Below, piece after piece: positions 33,813 to 43,205 of a stretch of DNA of 51,900 nt (position 1 is its first letter; each line of letters opens with the position of its first letter). Location of the stretch: positions 1 to 51,900 of the forward strand of contig CALDYJ010000072.1 of the NCBI GenBank assembly GCA_937941095.1, written 5' to 3'. This stretch comes from an uncultured Saprospiraceae bacterium. Its GTDB lineage: Bacteria > Bacteroidota > Bacteroidia > Chitinophagales > Saprospiraceae. The notes under the pieces are model-generated. The model was not told where the DNA came from. It searched no databases and saw nothing but the letters and a program-made list of their open reading frames with translations. The translations under genes were made by a program, and so were the position numbers.

Positions 33813-35060
33813 ATGGATAAAGAAATATCAAAGTCTGAACAATCTAAGAATAAACTAAAAAGTTTTCTACCGATAATCTTAATTATCTCCGTTTTAGCTT
33901 TAGCTTATTATTTCTTAAAAGGTTCACTTCAAAAGAAAGCAGCTTCAAAAGACATCCACATTGTATCTGTAGAAAAAGGAGACATTAGAGAGACGCTTTC
34001 TGCAGCGGGAACAGTAGTTGCGGCTTCTGAAAGAGTGATTAACTCTCCGGTAACCACAGAAATCGCAGAAGTCATTTTAACAACCGGAACGGCTGTCAAA
34101 AAAGGTGACCTTATCCTCAAGTTAGACAAAGAATATACCCTTCTAGAATACGAAAGATTCCAAGATGAATTGGCTTTAAGAAAAAATAACATTGAAAAAC
34201 TGAAGCTTCAGTTTGATAAAGATTTAAGAGACCTCGATTACCAAGATCAAATAAAAGGCCTTCAATTGAGTGAGCTTGCCACCCAAGTGGATGATCAAAA
34301 AAGATTATTGGAGATAGGAGGAGCAACCAAGGAAGAGCTTGAATCTGCACAGTTGCAATTAAAAATATCAGAAATAGAAAAGAAGGTCCTAGAAAATGAA
34401 TTGTCTTTCAAGCGTGCTGTAAATACTACAGACAAAGAAAGCCTCCAACTTGAATACGCCATCCAAAGTAAAAAACTTAAAGAGTTAAAAAGAAAGTTAG
34501 CAGAAACTAAAGTTGATGCTCCGACAGATGGAGTAATTACTTGGGTGAATGAAAACATTGGCGTGACTGTCAATCAAGGAGAGCCTTTAGTTAAATTGGC
34601 AAATTTAGATCGCTATAGAATCGAAGGAACTACTTCAGATCGAAACAGTAAAAAATTGTTAGAAGGCTTACCTGTAGAAGTTAGAATAGGTAAAGATAGG
34701 CTGCAAGGTCAAATAACTAGAATACTGCCTGAGATTGTAAATAATACAGTGCGATTTTATGTGAGCTTAAACGAAGAAAACCACAAAGCACTTAGACCAA
34801 ATTTAAGAACAGAAATTAACATCATTGTTAATAATAAAGAAGATGTTGTTAAAGCAAAAAGAGGACATGCACTCATAGGAACAAAGGCCCAATATTTTTA
34901 TAAAGTAGTTGGTAATGAAGCCATTAAAACTAGAGTTACCAAAGGATTAGTGAGCTCTGAATTTTTTGAAATCGAATCTGGACTTCAAGTAGGAGACAGA
35001 ATCATTGTTTCAGATGTAAGTGAATTTGATCACATGGATAGATTTATCATCGAAAAATAA
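33813..35060 (+). CDS. Periplasmic adaptor (HlyD/MacA family) of an ABC efflux system
   Basis: The 415-residue protein has an N-terminal membrane anchor (about 19-37, LPIILIISVLALAYYFL). A beta-barrel/lipoyl region follows (IVSVEKGDIRETLSAAGTVVAASERVI, and VDAPTDGVITWVNENIGVTVNQGEPLVKLANL around 235-266). Between them is a long coiled coil (about 115-225). This is the adaptor layout of RND/MacA type, which joins an inner-membrane pump to TolC. It overlaps the TolC gene by one base (TAATG). The operon order adaptor-TolC-ATPase-permease-permease supports the call. Confidence 0.92.
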   Translation: MDKEISKSEQSKNKLKSFLPIILIISVLALAYYFLKGSLQKKAASKDIHIVSVEKGDIRETLSAAGTVVAASERVINSPVTTEIAEVILTTGTAVKKGDLILKLDKEYTLLEYERFQDELALRKNNIEKLKLQFDKDLRDLDYQDQIKGLQLSELATQVDDQKRLLEIGGATKEELESAQLQLKISEIEKKVLENELSFKRAVNTTDKESLQLEYAIQSKKLKELKRKLAETKVDAPTDGVITWVNENIGVTVNQGEPLVKLANLDRYRIEGTTSDRNSKKLLEGLPVEVRIGKDRLQGQITRILPEIVNNTVRFYVSLNEENHKALRPNLRTEINIIVNNKEDVVKAKRGHALIGTKAQYFYKVVGNEAIKTRVTKGLVSSEFFEIESGLQVGDRIIVSDVSEFDHMDRFIIEK

Positions 35061-36523
35061 TGGAAGCTATGAATAAAATTTTGGTACTTACATTTTTACT
35101 TTTTCTCTTGAAACCAAATGAAGCATGTCTTCAAGATAATATTAGCTTGGACCAAGTATTGGATTTGGTATTAAAAAATAGTTTTGCTAAAAAGCAGGCA
35201 GATAATCTTGTCGAAATAAGTCTCTGGGAAAATAAACTTTTCGAAAGTCAATTAAAACCTTTTGTTAGCTTATCAGCAAACCTACCTCAGTACATTAAGA
35301 CATCCTCACCAATTATTCAGCCAGATGGTACCATTTCTTTTCAATCTATTCGTCAAGCTAATAGTGCAATTTCAGCCTATGCTTCACAAGTAGTTGCTTC
35401 AACAGGAGGCTTGATATTCGTAGAAAGTAACCTTAGAAGATTTGATGATTTTTCTTCTTCACTAAGACAACATAACGGCATCCCAATTCGACTCGGAATA
35501 CAACAACCTTTGTTTACTTATAACCCTTGGAAATTTCAAAAAGCAATTCAACCTCTAAGGTTAGCATTGGCTCAAAAACAATACAATTTGATTTTAGAAA
35601 CAGCTTTTGTAGAAGCAACAAGTCTTTATTTCAATATCATTATTGCGAATGAAAACTTGGAAATTGCAAAAGTAAACAAAGAAAGTAATGAAAAACTATT
35701 AGTCATCACAGAAGAGAGATTAAAGCTGGGAAAAGTTTCAAGAGATGAAAAAATACAATTAGAAATTGAATTAAATTCTGCAAAATTAGCATTATCTCAA
35801 GCGACATTACAAGTAGAGCAGGCTCAAAATAACCTCGAAGTGTTCTTAGGAAAAGAGGTAGCCTTAAGCTCAAAAGATTTTATCATTCCAGAAGATAAAG
35901 AAGCCAGTACAATAAACTATGATGCATTGATAAACTCATTTAAAAGCATTAGACCAGAGTTACTAGAAAATGAAATAGCCTTAAAAGAATTAGAAGATGA
36001 AATGAGCAAAACTAAAGTCGAGTATGGCTTTCAAGCACAACTGCAAGCTTCGATAGGATTAGCAAGAGGAGCAGAGAAGATTTCTCCTATCTATACAGAC
36101 CCTTTTGATGAGCAGCAATTTAATGTTTCTGTTTCAGTTCCTGTTTTGGATTGGGGTAGAAGAAAGGCAGCTTTAAAACAAATAGAATTGAGAAAAGAAA
36201 ACCTAAAAGATTCTTTTCAACAGCAAGTGCTCGAATTAGAAAATGATTTATTGCAAAAAGGAAATGCTATACTTAGGCTTCAAAATGAACTAAAAATACT
36301 TAAAGAAATAATGACTCAAGCTGAAGAGCGATTTAGAATATCCAATGAACGCTATGTACTTGGAGATCTAGACATTACTAACTTGACTTTTGCTCAACGT
36401 GATAAAGACCAAGCAAAAAGAAACTATGTAAATGCATTAAGATTTTACTGGCTAAACTATTATGAACTCCGCGCTATAAGTGGATACGATGTATTCAAAA
36501 ATGAAAAAATAATTTACAATTAA
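35060..36523 (+). CDS. TolC family outer membrane efflux protein
   Basis: The 487-residue product has a signal peptide (about 1-25, ending NEACLQ); the start could also be the ATG at 35069. The helix repeats of the TolC fold are clear: IKLQLEIEL-type pairs such as NKESNEKLLVITEERLKLGKVSRDEKIQLEIELNSAKLALSQATLQVEQAQNNLEVFLG (about 205-265) and the matching second half EIMTQAEERFRISNERYVLGDLDITNLTFAQRDKDQAKRNYVNALRFYWLNYYELRAISGYD (about 415-475). VPVLDWGRRKAALKQIELRKEN is the beta-strand/helix turn. It should form the channel that crosses the outer membrane. The start overlaps the adaptor's stop. Confidence 0.92.
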   Translation: MEAMNKILVLTFLLFLLKPNEACLQDNISLDQVLDLVLKNSFAKKQADNLVEISLWENKLFESQLKPFVSLSANLPQYIKTSSPIIQPDGTISFQSIRQANSAISAYASQVVASTGGLIFVESNLRRFDDFSSSLRQHNGIPIRLGIQQPLFTYNPWKFQKAIQPLRLALAQKQYNLILETAFVEATSLYFNIIIANENLEIAKVNKESNEKLLVITEERLKLGKVSRDEKIQLEIELNSAKLALSQATLQVEQAQNNLEVFLGKEVALSSKDFIIPEDKEASTINYDALINSFKSIRPELLENEIALKELEDEMSKTKVEYGFQAQLQASIGLARGAEKISPIYTDPFDEQQFNVSVSVPVLDWGRRKAALKQIELRKENLKDSFQQQVLELENDLLQKGNAILRLQNELKILKEIMTQAEERFRISNERYVLGDLDITNLTFAQRDKDQAKRNYVNALRFYWLNYYELRAISGYDVFKNEKIIYN

Positions 36524-36536
36524 ATAAATAATAAGC

Positions 36537-37202
36537 ATGATCAAATTAAAAAACATAAAAAAGGTATACCGGACCAAAACTATTGAAACAACGGCCTTGA
36601 ATGACATTGATCTTCATGTGCCCAAAGGAGAATTTCTAAGTATTATGGGCCCATCAGGTTGTGGGAAAAGTACACTCCTCAACATTATCGGATTGCTTGA
36701 TGCACCAAGTGATGGCAATATCCTTGTTGCAGGAAAATCAATTAAAAATTATGCAAGTAAAGAAACCTCTCGATTTAGAAATGAAAAGCTAGGATTTATT
36801 TTTCAAAGTTTTCATTTGATACCAGATTTAAGCGTGCTTGATAATGTCGAACTTCCTTTGCTTTATAGATCTATTTCTTCAAAAGAAAGAAGAACCCTTG
36901 CTGAAGAAGCTTTGGCCAGTGTTGGTCTTGCGAATAGAAAGTCACATTTCCCTTCTCAATTATCAGGAGGACAAAAACAAAGAGTGGCCATTGCAAGAGC
37001 TATTGTGGGTAATCCTGAAATAATCTTAGCGGATGAACCTACAGGAAACTTAGATTCTGTGATGGGTGATGAAATAATGGGCATTTTGACCAAACTGAAT
37101 AAGGAAGAAGGAACCACTATCGTGATGGTAACTCATGATGAACGAATGGCCAAAAAAACAGATCGTTTAATACGTCTTTATGATGGTTCGCAAGTTGCGT
37201 AA
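36537..37202 (+). CDS. ABC transporter ATP-binding protein (MacB/LolD type)
   Basis: The 221-residue ATPase has Walker A GPSGCGKST (residues 38-46), Q-loop FQSFHLIPDLSV, signature LSGGQKQRVAIARAI (about 141-155), Walker B IILADEPTGNLDS and the H-loop TIVMVTHDERMAK. This is the MacB/LolD subgroup, which works with FtsX-like permeases by moving substrates in the periplasm rather than through a membrane pore. It lies 13 bases after the TolC gene and 19 before the first permease. Confidence 0.95.
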   Translation: MIKLKNIKKVYRTKTIETTALNDIDLHVPKGEFLSIMGPSGCGKSTLLNIIGLLDAPSDGNILVAGKSIKNYASKETSRFRNEKLGFIFQSFHLIPDLSVLDNVELPLLYRSISSKERRTLAEEALASVGLANRKSHFPSQLSGGQKQRVAIARAIVGNPEIILADEPTGNLDSVMGDEIMGILTKLNKEEGTTIVMVTHDERMAKKTDRLIRLYDGSQVA

Positions 37203-37221
37203 TATTTAAAACAAAAAAACA

Positions 37222-38562
37222 ATGATATCAAATTATATAAAACTCGCGTGGAGAATTTTGGGAAGAAAGAAGTTCTTTACTTTTATAAGTCTCTTCGGTA
37301 TAAGTTTTACACTAGGCATACTAATGGTTATCCTATCTTTTCTACAAAGTGAACTAGGCACCGACAAACCACTAACTTATAAAAATGATTTTGTTTACCT
37401 CAATACCCTTTCTTTAAAAACTGATTTTTTCGATACAATAGTAAGCATTGATACAACATTTTTAAACGATGAAATGGTTCTTGATTCTTCTTTTGAGATC
37501 AAAGGAACTGGTTCAATGAATTGGAACAGTGAACTTAATAATGGCATCGCAGAAGAATATTTGAGTGATTTAGAATCAGCAGAAGAAGTAAGCATATTTA
37601 TCCCTAGTTCTGAACACGATGTTTATGTAAATGGCGTTAAGCAAACCTTTTCTGCTCTGTATGGTGATCCCAGTTATTGGAACATTATTGATCATCAAAT
37701 GCTTGAAGGAAGAGTATTTGACCAAAAAGAAATGGATGCTGTTGCAAAAGTTCTTGTAGTCTCTGATAAGTCTGCAGAAAATTATTTTGGGACAAAAGAA
37801 GGCGTACTGGGTAAAGAAATGTTCATTGATGGAACAAATTATAAAGTCATTGGAATGTATGCTCATACAGGTAAAATTATGCCTTACGTTTCTCCAGACA
37901 TTGTGATCCCGTATACTAATGCCAATCTAGACAATCAGGATAGTTTTTACCATGGATTTTTCAATGTTTTATACAAAAAGAAGAAAGGAGTGAGTGCTGA
38001 TAAATTAAAAGAAGAAATTGTATATGCTGCTACAAGGATACCCATGGATCACCCTTCAAAACCTGAGGGCTATGAAGACATTGTTTTTAGACCAAATACC
38101 TATGATGAAGATTATGCGCAAGCAATATACTACGAACGAGAAGCTAGTAAAAGCTATAGCATAATGAAATGGATAATTATATCTCTGATTGCTTTTTTTG
38201 TCATTCTACCTACTCTTAATCTTATCAATTTAAACGTAAGTAGGATCATGGATCGCTCCTCCGAAATAGGAGTTAGAAAAGCCTTTGGTGCACATAGAGG
38301 CAATATTATTTCTCAGTTTATAATTGAAAATATTGTGCAAACAATACTAGGAGGCCTGATAGGATTTGGTTTAGCTCTTGCCTTAATAAACATGATAAAT
38401 AAAGGAGGCTATTTGATGAATGCAAGGTTAGAATTAAGTCCTAAGTTTTTTATGTATAGTTTTTTAGTAACCATACTTTTTGGAATTCTCTCGGGCTTGT
38501 TACCAGCCTATAAAATGTCCAAGCTTCAAATTGTTAATGCATTAAAAGAAAATAAATTATGA
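37222..38562 (+). CDS. FtsX-like ABC permease (MacB-type), first of pair
   Basis: The 446-residue protein has a span at about 16-37 (FFTFISLFGISFTLGILMVILS), a large periplasmic MacB-PCD domain (about 40-305, with EEYLSDLESAEEVSIFIPS and DPSYWNIIDHQMLEGRVFDQKEMD), and three more spans near the end (WIIISLIAFFVILPTLNLI; FIIENIVQTILGGLIGFGLAL; MYSFLVTILFGILSGLLPAYKMSKL). This four-span shape is that of MacB/FtsX permeases. It pairs with the shorter permease downstream and shares the single ATPase. The stop overlaps the next start (ATGA, 38559-38562). Confidence 0.92.
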   Translation: MISNYIKLAWRILGRKKFFTFISLFGISFTLGILMVILSFLQSELGTDKPLTYKNDFVYLNTLSLKTDFFDTIVSIDTTFLNDEMVLDSSFEIKGTGSMNWNSELNNGIAEEYLSDLESAEEVSIFIPSSEHDVYVNGVKQTFSALYGDPSYWNIIDHQMLEGRVFDQKEMDAVAKVLVVSDKSAENYFGTKEGVLGKEMFIDGTNYKVIGMYAHTGKIMPYVSPDIVIPYTNANLDNQDSFYHGFFNVLYKKKKGVSADKLKEEIVYAATRIPMDHPSKPEGYEDIVFRPNTYDEDYAQAIYYEREASKSYSIMKWIIISLIAFFVILPTLNLINLNVSRIMDRSSEIGVRKAFGAHRGNIISQFIIENIVQTILGGLIGFGLALALINMINKGGYLMNARLELSPKFFMYSFLVTILFGILSGLLPAYKMSKLQIVNALKENKL

Positions 38563-39722
38563 TTAAACATGTATTAAAACTTCTTTGGAATAAAAAAGCA
38601 AGCAATGCTTTAATGATTTTGGAAATATTTCTTTCTTTCATCGTATTGTTTTTTGTCTTGTCTTATGTATTTTTCAATTTAGGAAAGGTGAATCAACCAC
38701 TTGGTTTTGAAACCATTGACATTTGGAAGATTCAATTAGATGGTGTAGAACAAAGAGATTCTTTGGAAGCCGTTACTACTTTACAGAATCTTAAAACTGA
38801 ATTATTAAGCATGGAAGAAATCGAAGCCGTGAGTTTTACTGAATCGATTGTTCCTTTTCAGAATAGTCAGTGGAGAACTGGATCTGCTGATAATGGATTT
38901 CAAATGACTACTTTATTGGTACCTGTTGATGAAGATTTGAAAAAAGTGATGGGCTTGAATATAACTGAAGGGAGATGGTTTAATGAAGATGATCTTAACT
39001 CATCAATGAAACCATTGATTGTTAATCAGGAATTTATAGACCGATATTACCCTAATAAATCGATGGTAGATTCTACTTTCATATTAAATGGTGATAGAAA
39101 AATTATAGGTGTAATAGATCAATATAGATACATAGGTGAGTTTGAGGAAAACCATCCCACTGTTTTAAGCATTGCACCTTATTTTCAAAACATGTCTGCT
39201 GTTTTGCTTAAAATGAAGGGAAATACACCAACTGCATTTGAAGAAAAACTTTCTCAGAGGATAGCAAATACTACAAAAAGTACAGGCAATGTAATTGTTG
39301 ATTTAGAAAAAGAAAGAATTGAAAACAGCAGAGAAAGTTGGGTGCTGATTATCGCCTTATTAGCAATCTGTGGATTTTTATGTTTAAATGTAGCCTTAGG
39401 CTTGTTTGGGGTCTTATGGTATAACATCAATAAAAGAAAAGCTGAAATAGGATTGAGACAAGCTTTAGGGGCAAATGGCTTTGATATTACCAAACAATTT
39501 ATTTTAGAAATATTAGTACTCACTGGCATTGCAATACTAATAGCCATCTTTTTCACCATACAAATTCCTTTATTAAAGGTAACTGAATACCCAAATTCAT
39601 TGTTTTACAAATCGATTGGTTTTTCAACGCTTATTATTCTAATACTTGTAACCATATGTGCTCTTTTTCCAAGTGTCCAAGCTGCAAAAATTACTCCTGC
39701 AAATTCATTACACGAGGATTAA
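38559..39722 (+). CDS. FtsX-like ABC permease, second of pair
   Basis: The 387-residue protein repeats the same layout as its neighbour: a first span (about 18-40, LMILEIFLSFIVLFFVLSYVFF), a periplasmic domain (about 42-260, with LLSMEEIEAVSFTESIVPF and NITEGRWFNEDDLNSSMKPLIVNQEF) and three C-terminal spans (ALLAICGFLCLNVALGLFGVLWY; EILVLTGIAILIAIFFTIQIPL; TLIILILVTICALFPSVQAAKI). It is shorter by about 60 residues. Two different permeases are expected to make a heterodimer with two copies of the ATPase. The overlapped start couples it to the first permease. Confidence 0.92.
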   Translation: MIKHVLKLLWNKKASNALMILEIFLSFIVLFFVLSYVFFNLGKVNQPLGFETIDIWKIQLDGVEQRDSLEAVTTLQNLKTELLSMEEIEAVSFTESIVPFQNSQWRTGSADNGFQMTTLLVPVDEDLKKVMGLNITEGRWFNEDDLNSSMKPLIVNQEFIDRYYPNKSMVDSTFILNGDRKIIGVIDQYRYIGEFEENHPTVLSIAPYFQNMSAVLLKMKGNTPTAFEEKLSQRIANTTKSTGNVIVDLEKERIENSRESWVLIIALLAICGFLCLNVALGLFGVLWYNINKRKAEIGLRQALGANGFDITKQFILEILVLTGIAILIAIFFTIQIPLLKVTEYPNSLFYKSIGFSTLIILILVTICALFPSVQAAKITPANSLHED

Positions 39723-39746
39723 AAAAAACATTAACTTAAGCTTCCA

Positions 39747-41102
39747 ATGAAAATATTATTAATAGAAGATGATAGAACTGTTTGTTCAAGTTTGAAATTG
39801 CTCCTTACTAAAAGAGGGCATGAAGTTGAGGCCATCCATCAGCCAAATATAGCTTTGGACACCATAGCTACTTTTAAGCCTATTTTTATTATACTGGATA
39901 TGAATTTTACAATTGATACTTCAGGGAAACAAGGATTGCGTTTATTGACTATGATTAGAGAATCTCACCCAGATATCTCCATCATTTTGATGACTGGATG
40001 GGCCACTGTACAACTTGCAGTCCAAGGGATGAAATTAGGCGCTAAAGATTTTATGACCAAACCCTGGGATAATAAAGACTTATTAAATTCTATAGAAAGC
40101 ATTTATCAATTGCATCATAAAAATGATGACCATTCTACTGGTGAACAGTCAAGCAATAGTTTTGATAACATAATTGGGGCTAGCAAATCTTTAAAAACAG
40201 TCTTGAGTATGGTTAAAAAGGTCGCGCCTACACAAGCAAATATTTTAATAACAGGAGAATCTGGTACAGGCAAAGAATTAATTGCAGAAGCAGTCCATCA
40301 ATTCAGTACTAGAAAAAAAGAAGCTTTTGTAAAAGTTAATTTAGGTGGTATTCCAAACTCTTTATTCGAAAGTGAAATGTTTGGACATAAAAAAGGGGCT
40401 TTTACAGGAGCTGATGTTGATAGAGATGGTCGTTTTACTATAGCAAATAATGGAACCATTTTCCTAGATGAAGTAGGGGAGTTAGCTTTAAACAGCCAAG
40501 TAAAATTGTTAAGAGTTCTTCAAGAAAAGACTTATGAGCAACTAGGTTCAAATAAAACGCTAAGAGCTGATGTAAGAGTGATCAGCGCAACCAATAAGAA
40601 CTTAATAGACTTGTGTAATAAAAAAGAATTCAGAGAAGATTTGTTTTATAGACTTAACCTAGTAAATATCCATCTGCCTCCTTTAAAAGATCGGAGAGAT
40701 GACATTCCAGCTTTAACAAAGTACTTCATTCAAAATGTGTCAACTATTTATGCTTCCGACAGCCCTTACCTCAATAAAAATTGTTTAGAATGGTTGGCTA
40801 ATCAAGAATACAAAGGAAACATTCGACAATTAAAAAACATTGTAGAAAGAACATTTTTATTGAATTTGAGTAAAAAAGAATTAAATAAAGATGATTTTCT
40901 AAAAGCCATGGATTTGAATGAAACAGTGATCTCTAGTTCAAATAGTTTAAATTTGCAAAATTTAGAGATTGAAACCATAAAAAAAGCCTTAGCCAAACAT
41001 GATCATTCTATAAGTTCTTCAGCAAAAGCCTTGGGAATTACTCGAAGCTCGCTTTATAGAAGGTTAGAAAAATATGGCATTCCGCATGAGCCTAAAATCT
41101 AA
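39747..41102 (+). CDS. Sigma-54-dependent response regulator (NtrC family)
   Basis: The 451-residue protein has a receiver domain (about 1-120; phosphorylation Asp51 in IILDMNFT; MTGW and TKPW in the output face), an AAA+ domain (about 145-375) with Walker A GESGTGKELIAEAVH, the GAFTGAD loop that touches sigma-54, and Walker B FLDEVGEL, and a Fis-type helix-turn-helix (about 420-447, SISSSAKALGITRSSLYRRLEKYGI). It should activate sigma-54 promoters, most likely the one in front of its own operon. The palindromes at 33683-33719 are its candidate sites. The gene overlaps the kinase gene by 29 bases. Confidence 0.95.
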   Translation: MKILLIEDDRTVCSSLKLLLTKRGHEVEAIHQPNIALDTIATFKPIFIILDMNFTIDTSGKQGLRLLTMIRESHPDISIILMTGWATVQLAVQGMKLGAKDFMTKPWDNKDLLNSIESIYQLHHKNDDHSTGEQSSNSFDNIIGASKSLKTVLSMVKKVAPTQANILITGESGTGKELIAEAVHQFSTRKKEAFVKVNLGGIPNSLFESEMFGHKKGAFTGADVDRDGRFTIANNGTIFLDEVGELALNSQVKLLRVLQEKTYEQLGSNKTLRADVRVISATNKNLIDLCNKKEFREDLFYRLNLVNIHLPPLKDRRDDIPALTKYFIQNVSTIYASDSPYLNKNCLEWLANQEYKGNIRQLKNIVERTFLLNLSKKELNKDDFLKAMDLNETVISSSNSLNLQNLEIETIKKALAKHDHSISSSAKALGITRSSLYRRLEKYGIPHEPKI

Positions 41103-42387
41103 ATACATTTTTTTTATTGGAGTACTACATTTGGTGCTTATTGTATTGATTTATTATGTTTTAAAAGAAAGCAAAGGCATCTTCATCCTTTCTGAACTAT
41201 TAATATTACTGAGTATTTATTTTAGTTATCTTTTGTACAAAGCTTTAATAAAGCCTATTTCTCTCATGCAGTCTGGGACAGATGCTATAGCTGATAAGGA
41301 CTTTAGCATTAAATACTTAGACACTGGATCTAAAGAAATGGATAAACTGGTTCATGTGTTTAATGACATGATCGATCAGTTGCGAGAAGAGAGAACTTCT
41401 ATGTCTCAGCAGTCTTACTTCATGCAAAATCTTATCAATGCTACACCCTTAGGGATTATAATTTTAAATTTTGATGAAGAAATTTCAAGTATAAATCCTT
41501 CAGCAAAAGACATTTTACAGATGTCTAATTTTGAAAAAGAAAAGAAACTTTCAGATTTAAATATAGATTTGGCCAAAGAATTGAGTTTACTGAACATTGG
41601 AGAAGTAAAATTGATTGTCATAAATGGCATTGATAAATACAAGTGCCAAATGAATGAAGTCATCCACCAAGGTTTCAAAAGAAAAATAATCTTGATAGAT
41701 GATTTATCTAAACAATTATTAGAATCTGAAAAAGATGCATATGACAGGATAATAAGAATGATGGCTCATGAAGTAAACAACAGTATGGGCGCAATAAATT
41801 CAATATTAGATACCGTAGTAGAATTTGGTTTGTCTGAAGAAAAGGATGAAGAATTGAAAAAGTCTTTGATCATCGCTAAAGAAAGAAACAAAGGCTTGAG
41901 TAAATTTATGGCGAATTATGCTTCCATCTTGAGGTTGCCTGAACCAAATTTTCAACAGTTGGAGCTTTCAAAATTATTAAAAAAGTCTGGACAACTATTT
42001 TTACCATTTGCAAATGAGAATGACATTTCAATCGAATTTGATTTGCCTGAAGATGGACCATGGATCTCAGGGGATGAAGTTTTGTTAGAGCAAGCAATCT
42101 CAAATATCCTGAAAAATGCGATTGAATCAATTGTTCAAGATGGTGACATCATTATAAAGTGCACAAAAAATCCAAAAGGATTTGTTATCACTGATAATGG
42201 AATAGGCATATCTGCTAAAAACGAAGCAAAATTATTCACACCATTTTTTAGTACCAAACCTTCTGGACAAGGAGTAGGTTTGATGTTAGTTCGAGACATT
42301 TTGCAAAGTCATAAAACAAAATTTTCTCTAAAAACTGATCCGCAATCTAAATGGACAAGTTTTAGTGTTCTTTTCTCTAAGAGCTAG
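41074..42387 (+). CDS. Sensor histidine kinase, partner of the NtrC-type regulator
   Basis: The 437-residue protein has two N-terminal spans (about 10-29 and 33-56) with very little periplasmic sequence between them, a HAMP domain (about 60-112), a PAS-like part (about 115-205), the phospho-acceptor box RMMAHEVNNSMGAIN (about 229-243), and a catalytic domain with NILKNAIESI, ITDNGIGIS and STKPSGQGVGLML. The HEVNN box is the NtrB/AtoS-like type that pairs with sigma-54 activators. The start at 41074 overlaps the regulator gene; an ATG at 41086 is also possible. The short loop implies sensing in the membrane or through a partner, such as the transporter. Confidence 0.93.
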   Translation: MAFRMSLKSKYIFFIGVLHLVLIVLIYYVLKESKGIFILSELLILLSIYFSYLLYKALIKPISLMQSGTDAIADKDFSIKYLDTGSKEMDKLVHVFNDMIDQLREERTSMSQQSYFMQNLINATPLGIIILNFDEEISSINPSAKDILQMSNFEKEKKLSDLNIDLAKELSLLNIGEVKLIVINGIDKYKCQMNEVIHQGFKRKIILIDDLSKQLLESEKDAYDRIIRMMAHEVNNSMGAINSILDTVVEFGLSEEKDEELKKSLIIAKERNKGLSKFMANYASILRLPEPNFQQLELSKLLKKSGQLFLPFANENDISIEFDLPEDGPWISGDEVLLEQAISNILKNAIESIVQDGDIIIKCTKNPKGFVITDNGIGISAKNEAKLFTPFFSTKPSGQGVGLMLVRDILQSHKTKFSLKTDPQSKWTSFSVLFSKS

Positions 42388-42395
42388 ATTTTATT

Positions 42396-42466
42396 AGTTC
42401 ACTGAAAACAGTGATATCTAAAAAATGCCAATTTTAAGTGAACTGTAAATCTAATGGGATTCACTA
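42396..42466. repeat. Inverted repeats in the gap before the PPC-like lipoprotein
   Basis: AGTTCACT (42396-42403) has its exact complement AGTGAACT at 42437-42444, and TTCACT recurs at 42460-42465. Inside the first arm CACTG/CAGTG (42400-42413) forms a small hairpin. These could stop the kinase transcript or serve as an operator; I see no T tract. The region is 111 bases with nothing else recognised. Confidence 0.4.
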
Positions 42467-42498
42467 AATTCATTATTATTTATACTCAATAAATCATT

Positions 42499-43044
42499 AT
42501 GAAAATAATTTATCATTGCATTCAACTATCAATTTTATTTGTTGGCTTACTATCTTGTCAGGCTCAAACAATTAAGGACATTAAAGTCATCGACCTTGCT
42601 GCTTCTGCGCATGTAATAGAAACTGGCAACTTAAATAATGGAACTACGATACCGCTTGATTGGGCACAAAAAAGTAATGTAGCTTGTTTTCCTGGTACAA
42701 GGTTTAGAGAATTTCAAGGTAATCATGTCTTTTATAGAATTGATATTCCTCCACATTCGATTACGACTTTTACAGTATCACCTAAAAATTCTAAAGATAG
42801 AATTAACATCTATGGAATTAGATTGCCTCAAGGAAATACCAGTTTGCCTCCAGAAATTGCAAGAGGAGTCTGCGAATCTGACTATGAAATTTATGCAGGC
42901 CAACCAAATTTGAACAAAGCTAATGGGCCTAAAAGCATTGAGTTTACTGCCATTCAACATTCATATACAATTGTAATCGGCATTGCCGGAGCAAAAGATG
43001 TATTAGAAGGCAAATACACCTTAGAGATTAATACAGTAAAGTAA
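42499..43044 (+). CDS. Lipoprotein with PPC-like beta domain
   Basis: A 181-residue lipoprotein with lipobox GLLSC and Cys20, then QAQTIKDIKVIDL. The body resembles the bacterial pre-peptidase C-terminal fold: strand VFYRIDIPPHSITTFTVSPKNSKDRINIYGIRLP and the closing SYTIVIGIAGAKDVLEGKYTLEI. Three cysteines remain in the mature chain (about 55, 123, with others none), enough for one possible pair. It has no catalytic domain attached, so it may be a binding protein. A clear terminator follows. The PPC assignment is a resemblance and not certain. Confidence 0.6.
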   Translation: MKIIYHCIQLSILFVGLLSCQAQTIKDIKVIDLAASAHVIETGNLNNGTTIPLDWAQKSNVACFPGTRFREFQGNHVFYRIDIPPHSITTFTVSPKNSKDRINIYGIRLPQGNTSLPPEIARGVCESDYEIYAGQPNLNKANGPKSIEFTAIQHSYTIVIGIAGAKDVLEGKYTLEINTVK

Positions 43045-43067
43045 AATAGTTTTAATTCATTCATTTA

Positions 43068-43104
43068 GAAAAACTCGGATTCTCCACTTTAGTCCGAGTT
43101 TTTC
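43068..43104 (+). terminator. Stem-loop terminator after the PPC-like lipoprotein
   Basis: Bases 43068-43079 (GAAAAACTCGGA) pair perfectly with 43093-43104 around a 13-base loop. The right arm ends in TTTTTC, so the T tract is part of the stem. It lies 24 bases after the stop and before the SusC leader. Confidence 0.75.
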
Positions 43105-43205
43105 AAGCTTTTAGTGTTATAGACTTTAGCTGACACTTTCCATCTTTAAAACTTTCATTTTTATCGAATTCCTTACCTTGTGCTTGAAGTTGAATAAAAT
43201 CAAGT